Shown: positions 51,710 to 62,646, counted from the stretch's first letter. The stretch: DNA of 64,000 nt from Hyphomicrobiales bacterium (GCA_900465685.1 UEGR01000003.1:174995-238994), one strand, 5' to 3'. Numbers and translations: made by a program. The notes: generated by a model from the sequence alone, not told the origin.

Positions 51710-53671
51710 ATGACGGAACCGTTGATCCGTCTCAGAAATGTCCGGCGGGAATATCCGTCGGGTGACAGCTCTATCGCGGTCCTCAAAGACGTCGATCTCA
51801 CCATCGAGGCTGGCGAGATGGTCGCGATTGTCGGCGCGTCGGGGTCGGGCAAGTCCACCCTGATGAATATTCTCGGCTGTCTGGATCGTCCGACGTCCGG
51901 CAGCTACGAAATCAACGGGCGGGAAACCGCGTCCATGGATGTCGATGAGCTGGCCGCGCTGCGGCGCGAGCATTTCGGCTTCATTTTCCAGCGTTATCAT
52001 CTGCTGCCCGAACTGACGGCAGTCGGCAATGTCGAGATACCGGCGATTTATGCCGGGATTGATCCGTCGACGCGCGCCAAGCGCGCCGGGGCCTTGCTGA
52101 CGCGTCTTGGCATGGGCGACCGGATGCATCACCGTCCGGGTCAGCTATCTGGCGGCCAGCAGCAGCGCGTATCCATTGCGCGCGCGCTGATGAACGATGC
52201 CAGTCTCATTCTGGCCGACGAGCCGACCGGCGCGCTCGACAAGCACAGCGGCGAAGAGGTGCTGCGCATTCTGGGAGAGTTGCATGCCGAGGGGCGCACG
52301 GTCATCATCGTCACCCACGATATGTCGATTGCCAGCAGGGCGGAGCGCATCATCGAAATCAGCGATGGCGAGATTATCGCTGACCGCCCAGTGGAAAAGA
52401 CCGAGATCGTTGAAAGCACCGTCAATCCCGACGATGCAGCGTCGACCCGCAAGCGTGCGCTGTCGCTCTACGGGCTGATGGGATCGATCCGCGAAGCCTT
52501 TCTTATGGCCTTGCTCTCGATGCGGGCGCACAAGCTGCGCACCTTCCTGACCATGCTGGGCATTATCATCGGCATTGCATCGGTCGTCAGCGTCGTGGCG
52601 CTGGGGCGCGGTTCGCAGGAACGGGTTCTGGCCAATATTTCCAGTCTAGGCACCAACACGCTGGAAATTTTCGCAGGTAAGGATTTTGGCGATGTGCGAT
52701 CCGGAAAAATCACCACGCTGGTGGTTTCCGACGCGATAGAACTGTCCAAACAGCCTTATGTCGCGGCCGCAACGCCGACGGTCTCAACGAACAGCACGGT
52801 GCGTTTCGGCTCGCAGGAGTCCAATGCGCTGGTGAACGGTGTCAGCGAGCAATATTTTGTCGCCAAGGGCAGCAAGATTGCCGACGGGCAATTCTTCGAC
52901 CGCGAAAGCGTGCGGACCACGGCGCCGGATGTCGTTATCGACCAGAACACCAAGAACGCCTTGTTTGCAGATACCAATCCAGTCGGGCAGGTGCTCTTGA
53001 TCGGCAATGTTCCGGCACGAATTGTCGGCGTGATGGAGCCGCAGCAAGGCGGTTTCGGCTCGAACCAGAATCTGTCGCTTTATCTGCCCTATACGACTGT
53101 TCAGGCGCGATTTCTGGGAAGCAATTCGCTGCGCAGCATCACCTTGCAGGTCAAGGACGGAATCGATACGGCGCTGGCCGAGCAGTCAGTCACCGAGTTT
53201 CTGCTACAGCGCCATGGCACCAAGGATTTCTATATCCTGAATACAGACGATATTCGCAAGACGATCACCAGCACGACCCAGACGCTGACACTTCTGGTGG
53301 CGGCAATTGCCATCATCTCGCTGATTGTCGGCGGCATCGGGGTGATGAATATCATGCTCGTCACCGTCTCCGAGCGTGTTTCGGAAATCGGGGTGCGCAT
53401 GGCGGTCGGCGGGCGGCAGAGCGATATTTTGCAGCAGTTTCTGATCGAGGCTGTGCTCGTCTGCCTGATCGGTGGCGTTTTGGGTATTCTGACGGCGCTT
53501 GGCTTCGGATTGCTGTTTAGCCTGATCAGCTCAAATTTCAGCCTGATCTATTCGACCACGTCGATTGTCGCGGCCTTCCTGTGTTCAACACTGATCGGTG
53601 TCGTGTTCGGCTATCTCCCGGCGCGAAACGCCTCGCAGCTCGATCCGGTGATCGCGCTTTCGAAAGGTTAG
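51710..53671 (+). CDS. macB: MacB-type ABC exporter (ATPase-permease fusion)
   Basis: A 653-aa protein: N-terminal ATPase with Walker [10 protein letters not shown], signature [15 protein letters not shown] and Walker [17 protein letters not shown], then TM1 (about 275-300), a large periplasmic domain and three C-terminal TMs ([16 protein letters not shown] region onward). The order is that of MacB, which drives substrate through TolC by mechanotransmission. The stop overlaps by four bases with that of the convergent DUF3422 gene. Confidence 0.93.
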   Translation: MTEPLIRLRNVRREYPSGDSSIAVLKDVDLTIEAGEMVAIVGASGSGKSTLMNILGCLDRPTSGSYEINGRETASMDVDELAALRREHFGFIFQRYHLLPELTAVGNVEIPAIYAGIDPSTRAKRAGALLTRLGMGDRMHHRPGQLSGGQQQRVSIARALMNDASLILADEPTGALDKHSGEEVLRILGELHAEGRTVIIVTHDMSIASRAERIIEISDGEIIADRPVEKTEIVESTVNPDDAASTRKRALSLYGLMGSIREAFLMALLSMRAHKLRTFLTMLGIIIGIASVVSVVALGRGSQERVLANISSLGTNTLEIFAGKDFGDVRSGKITTLVVSDAIELSKQPYVAAATPTVSTNSTVRFGSQESNALVNGVSEQYFVAKGSKIADGQFFDRESVRTTAPDVVIDQNTKNALFADTNPVGQVLLIGNVPARIVGVMEPQQGGFGSNQNLSLYLPYTTVQARFLGSNSLRSITLQVKDGIDTALAEQSVTEFLLQRHGTKDFYILNTDDIRKTITSTTQTLTLLVAAIAIISLIVGGIGVMNIMLVTVSERVSEIGVRMAVGGRQSDILQQFLIEAVLVCLIGGVLGILTALGFGLLFSLISSNFSLIYSTTSIVAAFLCSTLIGVVFGYLPARNASQLDPVIALSKG

Positions 53672-54912
53672 TGTCCGCCGCCGGTGATCTTTTGCTTGGT
53701 TCGCTTTATGATGAACCATACCAGCAGGATCACCGCCGGTATGGCGGCAAGATAGAGCCCCTTGAGCACCTCTTCATTGTGGTAATATTTGCCGAAGCTC
53801 TCCAGAAACATTTTGATGATGCCCAGCGCGTAATAGCTGATTGCCACGATGGAAAGGCCCTCGACGGCTTCCTGAAGTTTCACTTGCAGCGAGACCCGCT
53901 TTTCCATGGATTCGAGCAACAAGGCGTTCTGCTGTTCAAGTTCGACCTGAACGGAGGTTCGCAACAGATCGCTGGCGCGGGATGTACGCACCGCGCAATT
54001 CTCGATTTTCTTGTCGGCCTGATGGCAGAAGCGAACCGCAGGGCGAAAGCGGCGGTCGATGAAGACACCGAGCCGCTGATGGCCATCGAGCCTTTGCTCG
54101 CGGATTTCTTCCAGCCGGGCAAAAACCAGATCGGCATAGGCAGCCGTAGCACTGAAACGCTCACGCGTTTTGCCTGAGAAATCGATGATGTCTGCGGAAA
54201 GCTTGGCGATCCGGTCGAGCAGGGCGTCCTGTCTGCTGGTGCCTGCGCCCAGCTCGTCGACGATTGAACGTAACCGGCTGTCGAACTTGGCGCCCTGTAC
54301 GAACGCGTCCTGCGCCAAGGGCAGGCTCAGAAGGGCCATCATACGATAGTCTTCAATTTCGAGAATGCGCCGGACCATGCGCCCGGTGCGGTAGTCATTC
54401 AGTGCGCGGTTCAGCACCACGATGCGCATCGCATTGCGCTCATTCAGGCGGAAGGTCGTCCAGACTTCCGCGTCGCCAGCGCCGACTGTTGAGGCCACCG
54501 CATCGGAATGCGAACCGAGCAGTTGCTTGGCGTCATGGGTGCCAGCCTTGCCGACCAGAACTTCCACCGAGGTGATGCGCTCGCCCGGCATCTTTCCGAC
54601 AAGGTCGGTCCAGGTGGCGTCCTTTAGCGGAATGACATCCGGGTCGCCGTTCCACGGCACGACATAGGTGAGCGACACGAATTCGGTGTGCATTTCCCAT
54701 TTGATCTGGCCGCTGGTCGTGCGGACGATACCGCTCTTTCCGTCGAGCGTATTGGCGCCATTGAGATCAAGCAGGGATTGCGGAATTTCGCTGATCGCAT
54801 CCTGAACATAAAAGGCGTCATGCCAGACAACCGCAGGCGCGTCGAAATAGATCGACGGCCGTGCGTGAAGTTCGTTGTGGAGCTGCCGACGCATCGGATG
54901 GTCAATGATCAT
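53668..54912 (-). CDS. DUF3422 family membrane-anchored protein
   Basis: A 414-aa protein beginning [20 protein letters not shown], the conserved start of the DUF3422 family common in alphaproteobacteria. A soluble N-terminal domain is followed by a helical region and two TMs at the C-terminus ([20 protein letters not shown] and [19 protein letters not shown]). No known function; the family is often found alone. It is convergent with macB and its stop overlaps the macB stop. Confidence 0.85.
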   Translation of the reverse strand: MIIDHPMRRQLHNELHARPSIYFDAPAVVWHDAFYVQDAISEIPQSLLDLNGANTLDGKSGIVRTTSGQIKWEMHTEFVSLTYVVPWNGDPDVIPLKDATWTDLVGKMPGERITSVEVLVGKAGTHDAKQLLGSHSDAVASTVGAGDAEVWTTFRLNERNAMRIVVLNRALNDYRTGRMVRRILEIEDYRMMALLSLPLAQDAFVQGAKFDSRLRSIVDELGAGTSRQDALLDRIAKLSADIIDFSGKTRERFSATAAYADLVFARLEEIREQRLDGHQRLGVFIDRRFRPAVRFCHQADKKIENCAVRTSRASDLLRTSVQVELEQQNALLLESMEKRVSLQVKLQEAVEGLSIVAISYYALGIIKMFLESFGKYYHNEEVLKGLYLAAIPAVILLVWFIIKRTKQKITGGGH

Positions 54913-55018
54913 AGCCAGAATCCGGGAAGAGAGTTCTGACTATATTTAGCCATGAATTTCGATGCGCGGTATTTAAATATTGTTAGCGCCTGAAATAGAC
55001 AGGCGCTTTATTGAATAT

Positions 55019-56083
55019 TCAGGCGCTGAGCGTCGCCACGACCAGTTCATGATCGGAAATCGCAGCGCCGTCCCTGTCGATGGCTGCGACGGTTTGCGGT
55101 TCTTGTGCCGTGAAGCCACGCGTGAAAATCCAGTCCAGTCGGGCAAAAGGCGGTTGCGGTGTTCCATCTGGGCGGATGCGCTGCGTCTGCGCAAAATCAT
55201 TGGCCGCTTCCCAGTCATAGCCCTTTTGGGTGAGCGCATCGAATAGCGGTTCGAACCGGGCTGGGTCGCGGGTTCCGTCCGGCAGGACATTGGTGTTGAA
55301 ATCGCCGCCGATCACCACTGGCAAATCTCCGGCCAGCTTGTCGATAGCGTCGAGCAGACGAATGGTCTGGCGTGCGCGGTCTTCCGCGTCGCTCTTGCTT
55401 TCGAGATGCGCCGCGACGGCAACAATTGGTCCGTTCGCTGTCTCTATGCGGGTGGCTATCGCCATACGGCTGCCGAAGCGACCCTGACCGTCGGTTTCGT
55501 CGATCCACCAGACCCCGCCGTCGTCCAGACGGATGAGTGCGGCGTCGAGCAGAGGCAGGCGGCTCAGCACCGCATTGCCGTGAAAGCCAATGGAATTCGT
55601 CTCGTGTTTGTGCCATTCGCGCTCGCGCCGATCACCGAGACCCATTTCGACAAACTCGACGCCATAGGCGTAGGACATGCCCAGATCGCGGGCGAGGTCG
55701 GCCACCGTATGCCGGTTGCCGGAACGGGCCATGCCTATATCGGCTTCCGTTAGCAGCAGGATATCGGGCTGGTGCGCGGCCAGAAGCGCGACGGAGCCGG
55801 TATGATATTTGAGGCGCTCCGCATTCCATGCGGCGACCGACAGCATGCCGGTCTCAGCTGCCGGCGCTGTGGCATCATGCAGACTGACCTCAATGGATGA
55901 CAATGACGGAAGCTGCGCGATCAGCCGCTCATGTTCTTCCATCGTCGGTGCTGCCTGTCGCGCGTCCTCCCAGAAGGATGAGGTCGGCATGTCGAGCGCT
56001 TCGACGGTTTGCGTTACGATGGACCGATCATTGCCTGCGCGGGTGGAAAAGTGCGGGTTCGTGAAGAAAGACTGAAAGTTCAT
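55019..56083 (-). CDS. endonuclease/exonuclease/phosphatase (EEP) family protein
   Basis: A 354-aa protein of the EEP (DNase I/inositol phosphatase) superfamily. The visible catalytic blocks are AAWNAERL (Asn), LLLTEADIG (metal Glu), GGDFNTN (Asp and Asn) and the C-terminal SDHELVVATL (Asp-His). It hydrolyses phosphodiester or phosphomonoester bonds; there is no signal peptide. It follows ugpC by nine bases at the place where ugpQ often lies, so it may act on imported glycerophosphodiesters. I take the ATG at 56083; a GTG at 56095 overlaps the ugpC stop. Confidence 0.85.
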   Translation of the reverse strand: MNFQSFFTNPHFSTRAGNDRSIVTQTVEALDMPTSSFWEDARQAAPTMEEHERLIAQLPSLSSIEVSLHDATAPAAETGMLSVAAWNAERLKYHTGSVALLAAHQPDILLLTEADIGMARSGNRHTVADLARDLGMSYAYGVEFVEMGLGDRREREWHKHETNSIGFHGNAVLSRLPLLDAALIRLDDGGVWWIDETDGQGRFGSRMAIATRIETANGPIVAVAAHLESKSDAEDRARQTIRLLDAIDKLAGDLPVVIGGDFNTNVLPDGTRDPARFEPLFDALTQKGYDWEAANDFAQTQRIRPDGTPQPPFARLDWIFTRGFTAQEPQTVAAIDRDGAAISDHELVVATLSA

Positions 56084-56091
56084 CGCTGTTC

Positions 56092-57213
56092 TCACGCAAA
56101 TGTAGTGGTCTTGGCTTTAGCCGCATTGTTCGCGGCAGCGGGGTCGATCAATGCGCCGGTTTCAACCGAATAAAGGTGGATCGCCTGCGGATCAATCTCG
56201 ATGCCCACCCGTTCACCGGTTTTGAGATCGGCTGCTTCGGTCAGTGCGATGGCAAAGAGCGTCCCGTCGAGATCGGCGTGGACCACGCGGCTTGCCCCCA
56301 GCTCTTCAACAAAGTCGGTGGTGGCGATCAGTGCGCCCGGCTTTTCCGCCGAAACGAGGCGCGTCGATTCGGCACGAATGCCAAGCACCACACGCTGCCC
56401 TGCCAGCATGTTTACTTTCGCAGGCGGTACGGCAACGGACTGGCCACCATCGAGAACCAGAATGCCGTTGTCGCCGATCTTGCCTTCCAGCAGGTTCATC
56501 GACGGCGTGCCGACGAAATTGGCCACAAAGCGGCTTGCCGGCCGGTGATAGACCTCAGCGGGTGTGCCCACCTGTTCGACCTTACCCGCATTCATGACGA
56601 TGATCCTGTCGGCAAGCGTCATGGCTTCGTGCTGATCATGTGTCACGAAAATCGACGTCGCACCGAGCTTGCGGTGCAGCCGACGAATTTCCGAACGCAT
56701 CGCGATACGCAGTTTCGCATCAAGATTGGAGAGCGGTTCGTCAAACAGGAACACCTTCGGCTCGCGGATCATGGCGCGGCCCATGGCGACGCGCTGACGC
56801 TGCCCGCCTGACAATGCAGCGGGTCGACGATCCAGAAAGGCTTCCAATCCGAGGGTCTTCGCCACATCGGCAATGCGCTGATTGCGCTCGGCCTTTGAAA
56901 CGCCCGACACTTTGAGCGCATAGCCAATGTTCTGCGCTACGGTCATGTGGGGGTAGAGGGCGTAGTTCTGGAAAACCATGGCGCAGCCGCGTGCACGGGG
57001 TTCCATCTGGTTGACGACCGTGCCGTCTATCGCGATTTCGCCGCCAGTGATTTCTTCCAGCCCGGCGACCATGCGCAGGAGCGTGGATTTTCCGCAGCCG
57101 GACGGGCCCAGAATGACGATGAATTCTCCGGATTTGATTTCGAGATCGACGCCGTGAACGACTGCGTTTTTGCCGTAGCTCTTCTTTACGCCGCGAATGG
57201 AGATCGGTGCCAA
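56092..57213 (-). CDS. ugpC: sn-glycerol-3-phosphate ABC transporter ATP-binding protein
   Basis: A 373-aa MalK-type ATPase: Walker [36 protein letters not shown], Walker [15 protein letters not shown], and a C-terminal TOBE domain. The start is most likely TTG at 57211-57213 ([15 protein letters not shown]), eight bases after AAGGA; no ATG fits. It energises the UgpAE channel for glycerol-3-phosphate or glycerophosphodiesters. Confidence 0.88.
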   Translation of the reverse strand: MAPISIRGVKKSYGKNAVVHGVDLEIKSGEFIVILGPSGCGKSTLLRMVAGLEEITGGEIAIDGTVVNQMEPRARGCAMVFQNYALYPHMTVAQNIGYALKVSGVSKAERNQRIADVAKTLGLEAFLDRRPAALSGGQRQRVAMGRAMIREPKVFLFDEPLSNLDAKLRIAMRSEIRRLHRKLGATSIFVTHDQHEAMTLADRIIVMNAGKVEQVGTPAEVYHRPASRFVANFVGTPSMNLLEGKIGDNGILVLDGGQSVAVPPAKVNMLAGQRVVLGIRAESTRLVSAEKPGALIATTDFVEELGASRVVHADLDGTLFAIALTEAADLKTGERVGIEIDPQAIHLYSVETGALIDPAAANNAAKAKTTTFA

Positions 57214-57224
57214 GAGAGTATCCT

Positions 57225-58139
57225 TTATTTCTCGGTGGAGATAAGGCCGCGCACGAACCAGCGTTGCATCAGAATGACGAGGATCAGCGGTGGCGACATG
57301 ATGATGAGAGTTCCGGCCATGGCGACATTCCAGTCGGGCAGGCCGAATTCGGAGGGAATAAGTGTCTTGAGCTGCGTGACGGCGATGCCGAATTTTGGAT
57401 CGGTGGTGATCAGCAGCGGCCAGAGATACTGGTTCCACGCCCAGACAAACATGATCGTGAAAAGCGCGATCATGTTGGGCCGCGACAGGGGCAGCAGCAC
57501 ATCCTTGAAAAAGCGGATCGCGCCTGCACCGTCCATCTTGGTTGCTTCGGCAAGTTCATCCGGGACAGTGAGATAGAACTGGCGATAAAGGAACGTGCCG
57601 GTGGCCGTTGCGACCAGTGGAAGCACAAGGCCGGTATAGGAGTTCAACAGACCCCATTCGAGCTTGATTTCAATGCCGAAGAGATGCGCGAACAGCCATG
57701 AAATGCCGGTATAATCGAAGATCGTCTGGAACGGCTGCAAGGCGTTGGCGGCAATCGAGTAGGTGGGCACAATGCGCACTTCAAGCGGCAGCATCAAAGT
57801 GATGAAGATGATCCAGAAGATGAACTGGCGTCCGCGAAAGCGGAAATAGACAATCGAAAATGCCGCCATTGCTGAAAGGATCACTTTTCCCGCCGCAACA
57901 GCGGCTGCGAAAATGAGGCTGTTCAGCAGCTTGGTGCCGAGATCCGCACGCGCCCATGCGGTCTGGATATTTTCCCAGAAATGGGTGCTCGGCGTCAGCG
58001 GCATAGGTACTGTGTTGACGGCTGCGATGTCGAGTGTCGATGCAATGATGACGATTGCAAAGGGCAGCAGAGCGATGATGAGCCCGAGCACCAGGATCGC
58101 ATAGCAGATGAAATTGAAGACGGGGGTGCGTTCGATCAT
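57225..58139 (-). CDS. ugpE: sn-glycerol-3-phosphate ABC transporter permease
   Basis: A 304-aa permease with six predicted TMs. [27 protein letters not shown] is the N-terminal helix, and [28 protein letters not shown] the EAA loop. ATG at 58139, behind GAGGTCAGGATC, with a longer out-of-frame-looking extension rejected. It lies 11 bases after ugpA. Confidence 0.87.
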   Translation of the reverse strand: MIERTPVFNFICYAILVLGLIIALLPFAIVIIASTLDIAAVNTVPMPLTPSTHFWENIQTAWARADLGTKLLNSLIFAAAVAAGKVILSAMAAFSIVYFRFRGRQFIFWIIFITLMLPLEVRIVPTYSIAANALQPFQTIFDYTGISWLFAHLFGIEIKLEWGLLNSYTGLVLPLVATATGTFLYRQFYLTVPDELAEATKMDGAGAIRFFKDVLLPLSRPNMIALFTIMFVWAWNQYLWPLLITTDPKFGIAVTQLKTLIPSEFGLPDWNVAMAGTLIIMSPPLILVILMQRWFVRGLISTEK

Positions 58140-58149
58140 GATCCTGACC

Positions 58150-59034
58150 TCACTTGTAATGCACGCGCCGCTCGATAAAGCGGAACTGGACGATGGTGAG
58201 CAGGATGACGAGCAGCATGAGGATGATCGACTGTGCCGCAGCGCCGGAATAATCGAGGCCTTTGAAACCATCGAAATAGATCTTGTAGACCATCAGCTCC
58301 GTGGCGCGGGCCGGGCCGCCCTGAGTCAGAACATCGACGATGCCAAAGGAATCCTGAAAGCTCTCGGTGATGTTGATCACCAGCAGGAAGAAAAGGGTCG
58401 GCGTCAGCAGTGGCAGTTGAATATCCCAGATGCGGCGCATCGGGCCTGAGCCGTCCATGGCTGCGGCTTCGATGAGCGGGCGCGGAATGCCTTGAAGTGC
58501 TGACAGGAAGAAGATGAAATTATAGCCAATATATTTCCAGGAAAAGGCGACGATGACGGCGATCATCGCATCCTTGCCGTCGAGGGCCGGGTTCCACAAA
58601 CCGGGCCATACCTGGTTGATGACCGAAAGAAGTCCCGCTTCGGGAGCCAGAATAAAACGGAACGCCAGTCCAAGAGCAGGAGCTGCAATGGCGTAGGGCC
58701 AGATGAAAACCGAGCGATAAAGCTTGTTGCCGCGCAGTTCGCGGTCGGTGATCAGAGCCAGAACCAGCGCGATGCCCATGGCAATCGACGTTGATGCAAG
58801 ACCGAAAATCAGGCTGCGGGTGATCGAGCCCCAATAGACCGGATCTTGTAGCAATTGCGCAAAATTATCGAAACCGACCCAGACATTGCCGCCGCCCCAT
58901 GGCTGTTCCAGCGTGAAGGCCCAATAAAGTGCCTGTGCGCTCGGCCAATAGAAGAAGACAAAGATGAGAAGCAGCATCGGCAATACAAATAAAAGGCCGA
59001 TTGTCGTGGAAGAAAAAGTGACGCGCTTTTCCAT
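58150..59034 (-). CDS. ugpA: sn-glycerol-3-phosphate ABC transporter permease
   Basis: A 294-aa permease with six predicted TMs. The N-terminus has LLFVLPMLLLIFVFFYWPSAQALYWAF and the EAA region RPLIEAAAMDGSGPMRRIWDIQLPLLTP. Sequence order and neighbours fit UgpA. Separated from ugpB by 108 bases that contain a stable stem-loop. Confidence 0.88.
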   Translation of the reverse strand: MEKRVTFSSTTIGLLFVLPMLLLIFVFFYWPSAQALYWAFTLEQPWGGGNVWVGFDNFAQLLQDPVYWGSITRSLIFGLASTSIAMGIALVLALITDRELRGNKLYRSVFIWPYAIAAPALGLAFRFILAPEAGLLSVINQVWPGLWNPALDGKDAMIAVIVAFSWKYIGYNFIFFLSALQGIPRPLIEAAAMDGSGPMRRIWDIQLPLLTPTLFFLLVINITESFQDSFGIVDVLTQGGPARATELMVYKIYFDGFKGLDYSGAAAQSIILMLLVILLTIVQFRFIERRVHYK

Positions 59035-59099
59035 GGAAGGTCATTCGCTTTCCTCGGCGCTGGTGTGGCAGCAGCCAAATGATAGTGCATGCAACGAAG

Positions 59100-59126
59100 C
59101 TGATCGGCGCAGAGCGCGCCGATCAG
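59100..59126 (-). terminator. stem-loop in the ugpB-ugpA gap
   Basis: CTGATCGGCGC (59100-59110) is perfectly complementary to GCGCCGATCAG (59116-59126). No T-run follows on the minus strand. Such stems after a binding-protein gene usually protect its mRNA and lower expression of the downstream permeases. Confidence 0.65.
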
Positions 59127-59142
59127 GCTGTGGTTTGAACGA

Positions 59143-60492
59143 TCAGGGAAGCTGCGCGCCCTTGTAGGTGCGCTCAAAGCGGCGGAGAATCTGGTTGCTA
59201 CGTTCTGCCGAAGCATCCAGCGACGCCTGAACATCTTCATTGTTGATGAAGATCGCCTGCAAGCCGTTGGCGATTTCCTGACGAATCTGCAGAAGGCCGC
59301 CGAGACGGATGCCATGCGGCGCAGGATCGTTGGCAGGCGAGGCGGTCAGGCTCTTGATGGCGAGTTCACGACCAGCATAGGGAGCCTTGTCGTAGAAGCC
59401 CTGCTTCTGGAGATATTCGAAGCCGGAATTGCGCACCGGAATATAGCCGGTAACGGTCGACCAGGTGAGGGCTTCCTCAGGCTTGGCGATGAAGTCGAAG
59501 AAGGCTGCGGCAGCCTTATATTCGGCCTCCGACTTGCCCTTCAGCGTCCAGAGCGAAGCGCCGCCGACGAAGGAGCTCTTGCGTTCGGTGCCTTCGTAAA
59601 CCGGAAGCATTGCGACGCCCCAGTTCATGCCTTCCTTGGCCGTGCGGCCGATATTGCCGTGATCGCCGACCGAGGTCATCATGGTCTGGCAATCACCAGC
59701 CGAGAAAGCTTCGATAAAGGTCTGGCCGGTGGCCTTGGACTTGATGACGGCTTCGCCGGAATCGTACCAGCCCTTCAGTTCCTTGATGAAATTGACCAGC
59801 TTGCCCTTGTTGAAGGTCATCTCAGCGTCAAGGCCTTCATAGCCGTTGCGCTTGCTGGCAATCGGTTCGCCATGCACGGCTTCGAACTGTTCGACGAGCT
59901 GCCAGACTTCGTTGTTGGAAATGTCGAAGCCGAACGGGCAGGCGTAACCGGCAGTCTTCAGAGCCTTGAAATCGGCTGCCGCTTCTTCCCAGGTTGCAGG
60001 CGCATGGTCCTTGCCGATTTTCGCGAAAGCGTCCTTGTTCCAGTAGAACAATGCGGTCGAGGAGTTGAAGGGGAACGAATACATTTCACCCTTGGACGTC
60101 GCATAATAGCTGGAAATGCCGGAGAAATAATCGTTCCAGTCGACCTTGTAGCCCATATCGGCCATCAGCTTGTTCGCCGGGTAGTAGGCGCCCGAAAGCA
60201 TGATGTCGAGCGTGCCCGCATCCGATACCTGCGCGATTGTCGGCTGCTTGCCTGCGCGGAATGCGGCGATCGTGTTCTGCAGCGAGGCATCATAGGTGCC
60301 CTGCGTGGTGCAGACGACTTCATAGTCGTTCTGGGACTTGTTGAACCGGTCGCACTGTTCCTCGACGCGTTTGGCGATATCGCCGGAATTGCCGAACCAG
60401 AAATCGATCTTGGTCTTTTCGGCGGCAGCCGGACTTGCAAGGAAAGCCGTAGCGATAACTGCGCCGATAGCGCTGAAAACCTTGGTCTGCAT
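59143..60492 (-). CDS. ugpB: sn-glycerol-3-phosphate-binding periplasmic protein
   Basis: A 449-aa binding protein with a signal peptide (VFSAIGAVIATAFLASPAAA-EK). KTKIDFWFGNSGDIAKRVEEQCDRFNKSQNDYEVV is the family 1 solute-binding start, close to UgpB. It binds glycerol-3-phosphate and glycerophosphodiesters such as glycerophosphocholine. The ATG at 60492 follows GAGGGTTCTC. It is the first gene of ugpBAEC-EEP. Confidence 0.87.
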   Translation of the reverse strand: MQTKVFSAIGAVIATAFLASPAAAEKTKIDFWFGNSGDIAKRVEEQCDRFNKSQNDYEVVCTTQGTYDASLQNTIAAFRAGKQPTIAQVSDAGTLDIMLSGAYYPANKLMADMGYKVDWNDYFSGISSYYATSKGEMYSFPFNSSTALFYWNKDAFAKIGKDHAPATWEEAAADFKALKTAGYACPFGFDISNNEVWQLVEQFEAVHGEPIASKRNGYEGLDAEMTFNKGKLVNFIKELKGWYDSGEAVIKSKATGQTFIEAFSAGDCQTMMTSVGDHGNIGRTAKEGMNWGVAMLPVYEGTERKSSFVGGASLWTLKGKSEAEYKAAAAFFDFIAKPEEALTWSTVTGYIPVRNSGFEYLQKQGFYDKAPYAGRELAIKSLTASPANDPAPHGIRLGGLLQIRQEIANGLQAIFINNEDVQASLDASAERSNQILRRFERTYKGAQLP

Positions 60493-60592
60493 GAGAACCC
60501 TCGATATTGAGACGCGCATCTTTTTGAGCGCACGCCCTAATAACGATTCCGAACGCAGTCCTCCAATGAAGTTTATATGAATATTGATCGGC

Positions 60593-61543
60593 AATCTGTA
60601 TCAGTGAATGAATGTAATTTTCTGTATAATTCTAATTAAAACTACAAGCTCGTACATATAAATGTCACAAACGATTTTCTATACGGTAATTTATTGGAGG
60701 ACCGCTCCATTGAGGCGCATATATAGCGTATTTTACAAGGGAATCTGATCGTTTGTCGGCTTTATATTTTGTGTCGGCTTGACGAGTCACTACCGCAAAT
60801 CACACCGTGCGCGATTTGCGCCAAATTGCGGGCTTCTTGTGATGTGCACTTTGGATTTCACGAAAGCTGGCCGGAAAATTAGCGTCAGTAAAACAAAATG
60901 CCCACGTCAGTAGGGAATTTTGCTAAATCCCTGCAAAACAATGAAAAATTATAAGCTGAACTCCGCCACGGTTTGTTTAAAAAGGCAGAGAAAGGTTGCA
61001 ACGCTCACTGTTCGTCATCTGATTGTAACAGAAGTAGGAGAAGCATCCGGCCATTCCGCAGTTCGTTGGGGGACAACGAGCTTTGGTTTTTGTGTTCAAG
61101 AGGGGTGAAATATGGCGGGTTTGGCAATTGGCACTGTCGGGAAAATGTCTTGCGCGATGCAGATGCGGCGCATGATGTTGCTCGCATGCGTGAAAGTTGC
61201 ACGCGGCATGTAGCCGTTTCCGTCATCTGCATGGGCCCGGACGGGCTGGTCTTCTGAACGGCACTGCCGGGCCGAAGATCGCGCAGAAATCCTCCAAACA
61301 GCGTTCCGGACTGCCGGGACAATGAAAGTCTGAAACTCCCGCAAAACCGGGGGCTGGATGAGCCTTGGCTTGATCTAGGTGTTGCAGATTTTCAACGGTC
61401 GTCGTGGAAGTAACGGTCTGTATCTTATTAGGAAAAAACGCCATTGACTAACGAAACCATCAATGAAAATCGTATTATGCAATCGTAAAAAACGACTCGT
61501 AAAAAAATCGAAACTTCAATCCACTTGATCCTGGAGGTCAGAA
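60593..61543. other. long non-coding region between ugpB and omp2b
   Basis: 950 bp with no convincing gene. It contains the divergent ugpB and omp2b promoters. Several short open frames (for example 60973-61257 plus, 61096-61344 minus) have no ribosome-binding site or family signal. AT-rich stretches lie at 60600-60690 and 61440-61520. Room for a small RNA or a regulatory leader exists, as is usual upstream of porin genes, but I could not define one. Confidence 0.5.
61531..61540 (+). promoter_or_regulatory. omp2b ribosome-binding site CTGGAGGTCA
   Basis: A strong Shine-Dalgarno (GGAGGT) with three bases between CTGGAGGTCA and the ATG. Its exact complement, TGACCTCCAG, occurs in the 3' UTR of this gene and of the second porin. 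Confidence 0.7.
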
Positions 61544-62602
61544 ATGAACATCAAGAGCCTTCTTCTCGGCTCCGCTGCAGCCCTGGTTGCAGTTTCCGGT
61601 GCACAGGCCGCCGACGCAATCGTTGCGCCGGAACCTGAAGCAGTTGAATATGTCCGCGTTTGCGATGCTTACGGCGCTGGCTACTTCTACATCCCGGGCA
61701 CCGAAACCTGCCTGCGCATCAGCGGCTACGTCCGTTACGACGTAAAGGGCGGCGATGACGTCTACACCGGTAGCGACCGTAAGGGCTGGGACAAGGGCGC
61801 TCGCTTTACGCTCCGCACCCACACCGCTTCGGAAACCGAACTCGGCACCCTGAAGACCTACACCGAAACCCGCTTCAACTACGGCGCCAACAATTCCCGC
61901 GAAGACGGTGAATACGGCTCGACCAACAGCGGCGTTGATTTCCGTATCGGCTACATCCAGCTCGGCGGCTTCCGCGTCGGTATCGATGAATCCGCATTCC
62001 ACACCTTCACCGGTTACCTCGGCGGCGTCATCAACGATGACGTGATCGGCGCAGGCAGCTACACCACCGGTCAGATTTCGTACACCTACAAGGGTGGCAA
62101 CGGCTTCTCGGCTATCTTGGCTGTTGAAGAAGGCGGCACGGGCTACGTCATCGACGGCTACACCCCGCACATCCTCGGCGGTCTGAAGTACGAAGGCGGC
62201 TGGGGCTCGATCGCTGGTATCGCAGCTTACGACTCGGTCATCGAAGAATGGTCTGCAAAGGTTCGCGGCGACGTGAACATCACCGACCGTTTCTCGGTTT
62301 GGGTACAGGGCGGTTACGCTTCGGAAGAATCCCCGCTGCAGAACTACGGCCAGTGGGGCGGCGATTGGGCTGTCTGGGGCGGCGCGAAGTTCAAGGCAAC
62401 CGACAAGGCTGTCTTCAACATTCAGGCTGCACACGACGATTGGGGCAAGACCGCAGCTACGGCTAACGTTGCTTACCAGCTCGTTCCTGGCTTCACCATC
62501 ACCCCGGAAATTTCGTACACCAAGTTCGGTGGCGAATGGCGCGATCGCGTTTCCGAGAAGGACGCTTGGGGCGGTATCGTTCGCTTCCAGCGCTCGTTCT
62601 AA
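61544..62602 (+). CDS. omp2b: outer-membrane porin Omp2b
   Basis: A 352-aa porin. Signal peptide [22 protein letters not shown], then [44 protein letters not shown], which is the Brucella Omp2b N-terminus as I know it. The barrel ends in [10 protein letters not shown]. Expected to be a 16-stranded trimeric general porin. Codon use is strongly biased (for example CTC and GGC repeatedly), as in highly expressed genes. A strong Shine-Dalgarno precedes the ATG. Its 3' UTR has two hairpins and the TGACCTCCAGTC motif. Confidence 0.95.
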   Translation: MNIKSLLLGSAAALVAVSGAQAADAIVAPEPEAVEYVRVCDAYGAGYFYIPGTETCLRISGYVRYDVKGGDDVYTGSDRKGWDKGARFTLRTHTASETELGTLKTYTETRFNYGANNSREDGEYGSTNSGVDFRIGYIQLGGFRVGIDESAFHTFTGYLGGVINDDVIGAGSYTTGQISYTYKGGNGFSAILAVEEGGTGYVIDGYTPHILGGLKYEGGWGSIAGIAAYDSVIEEWSAKVRGDVNITDRFSVWVQGGYASEESPLQNYGQWGGDWAVWGGAKFKATDKAVFNIQAAHDDWGKTAATANVAYQLVPGFTITPEISYTKFGGEWRDRVSEKDAWGGIVRFQRSF

Positions 62603-62619
62603 TAACGGGTATGAAGATC

Positions 62620-62646
62620 GGATATCGGGGTAACACCCCGATATCC
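62620..62646 (+). terminator. first hairpin in the omp2b 3' UTR
   Basis: GGATATCGGGG (62620-62630) pairs with CCCCGATATCC (62636-62646). It lies 17 bases after the stop codon. No T-run, so it probably protects the mRNA end or causes partial termination. Confidence 0.6.

Noticed and set aside
60651..60668. Possible Pho box upstream of ugpB (CGTACAT-ATAA-ATGTCAC)
   Set aside because: Only one half-site fits, the orientation is opposite to ugpB, and AT-rich DNA gives such matches by chance.
60973..61344. Short open frames on both strands in the omp2b leader
   Set aside because: No start signals and unlikely protein composition; kept only as an unexplained non-coding region.
61444..61478. omp2b promoter TTGACT (61444) with TATTAT (61473)
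   Set aside because: The spacing of 23 bp is too long for a sigma-70 promoter; no other clear pair was found.
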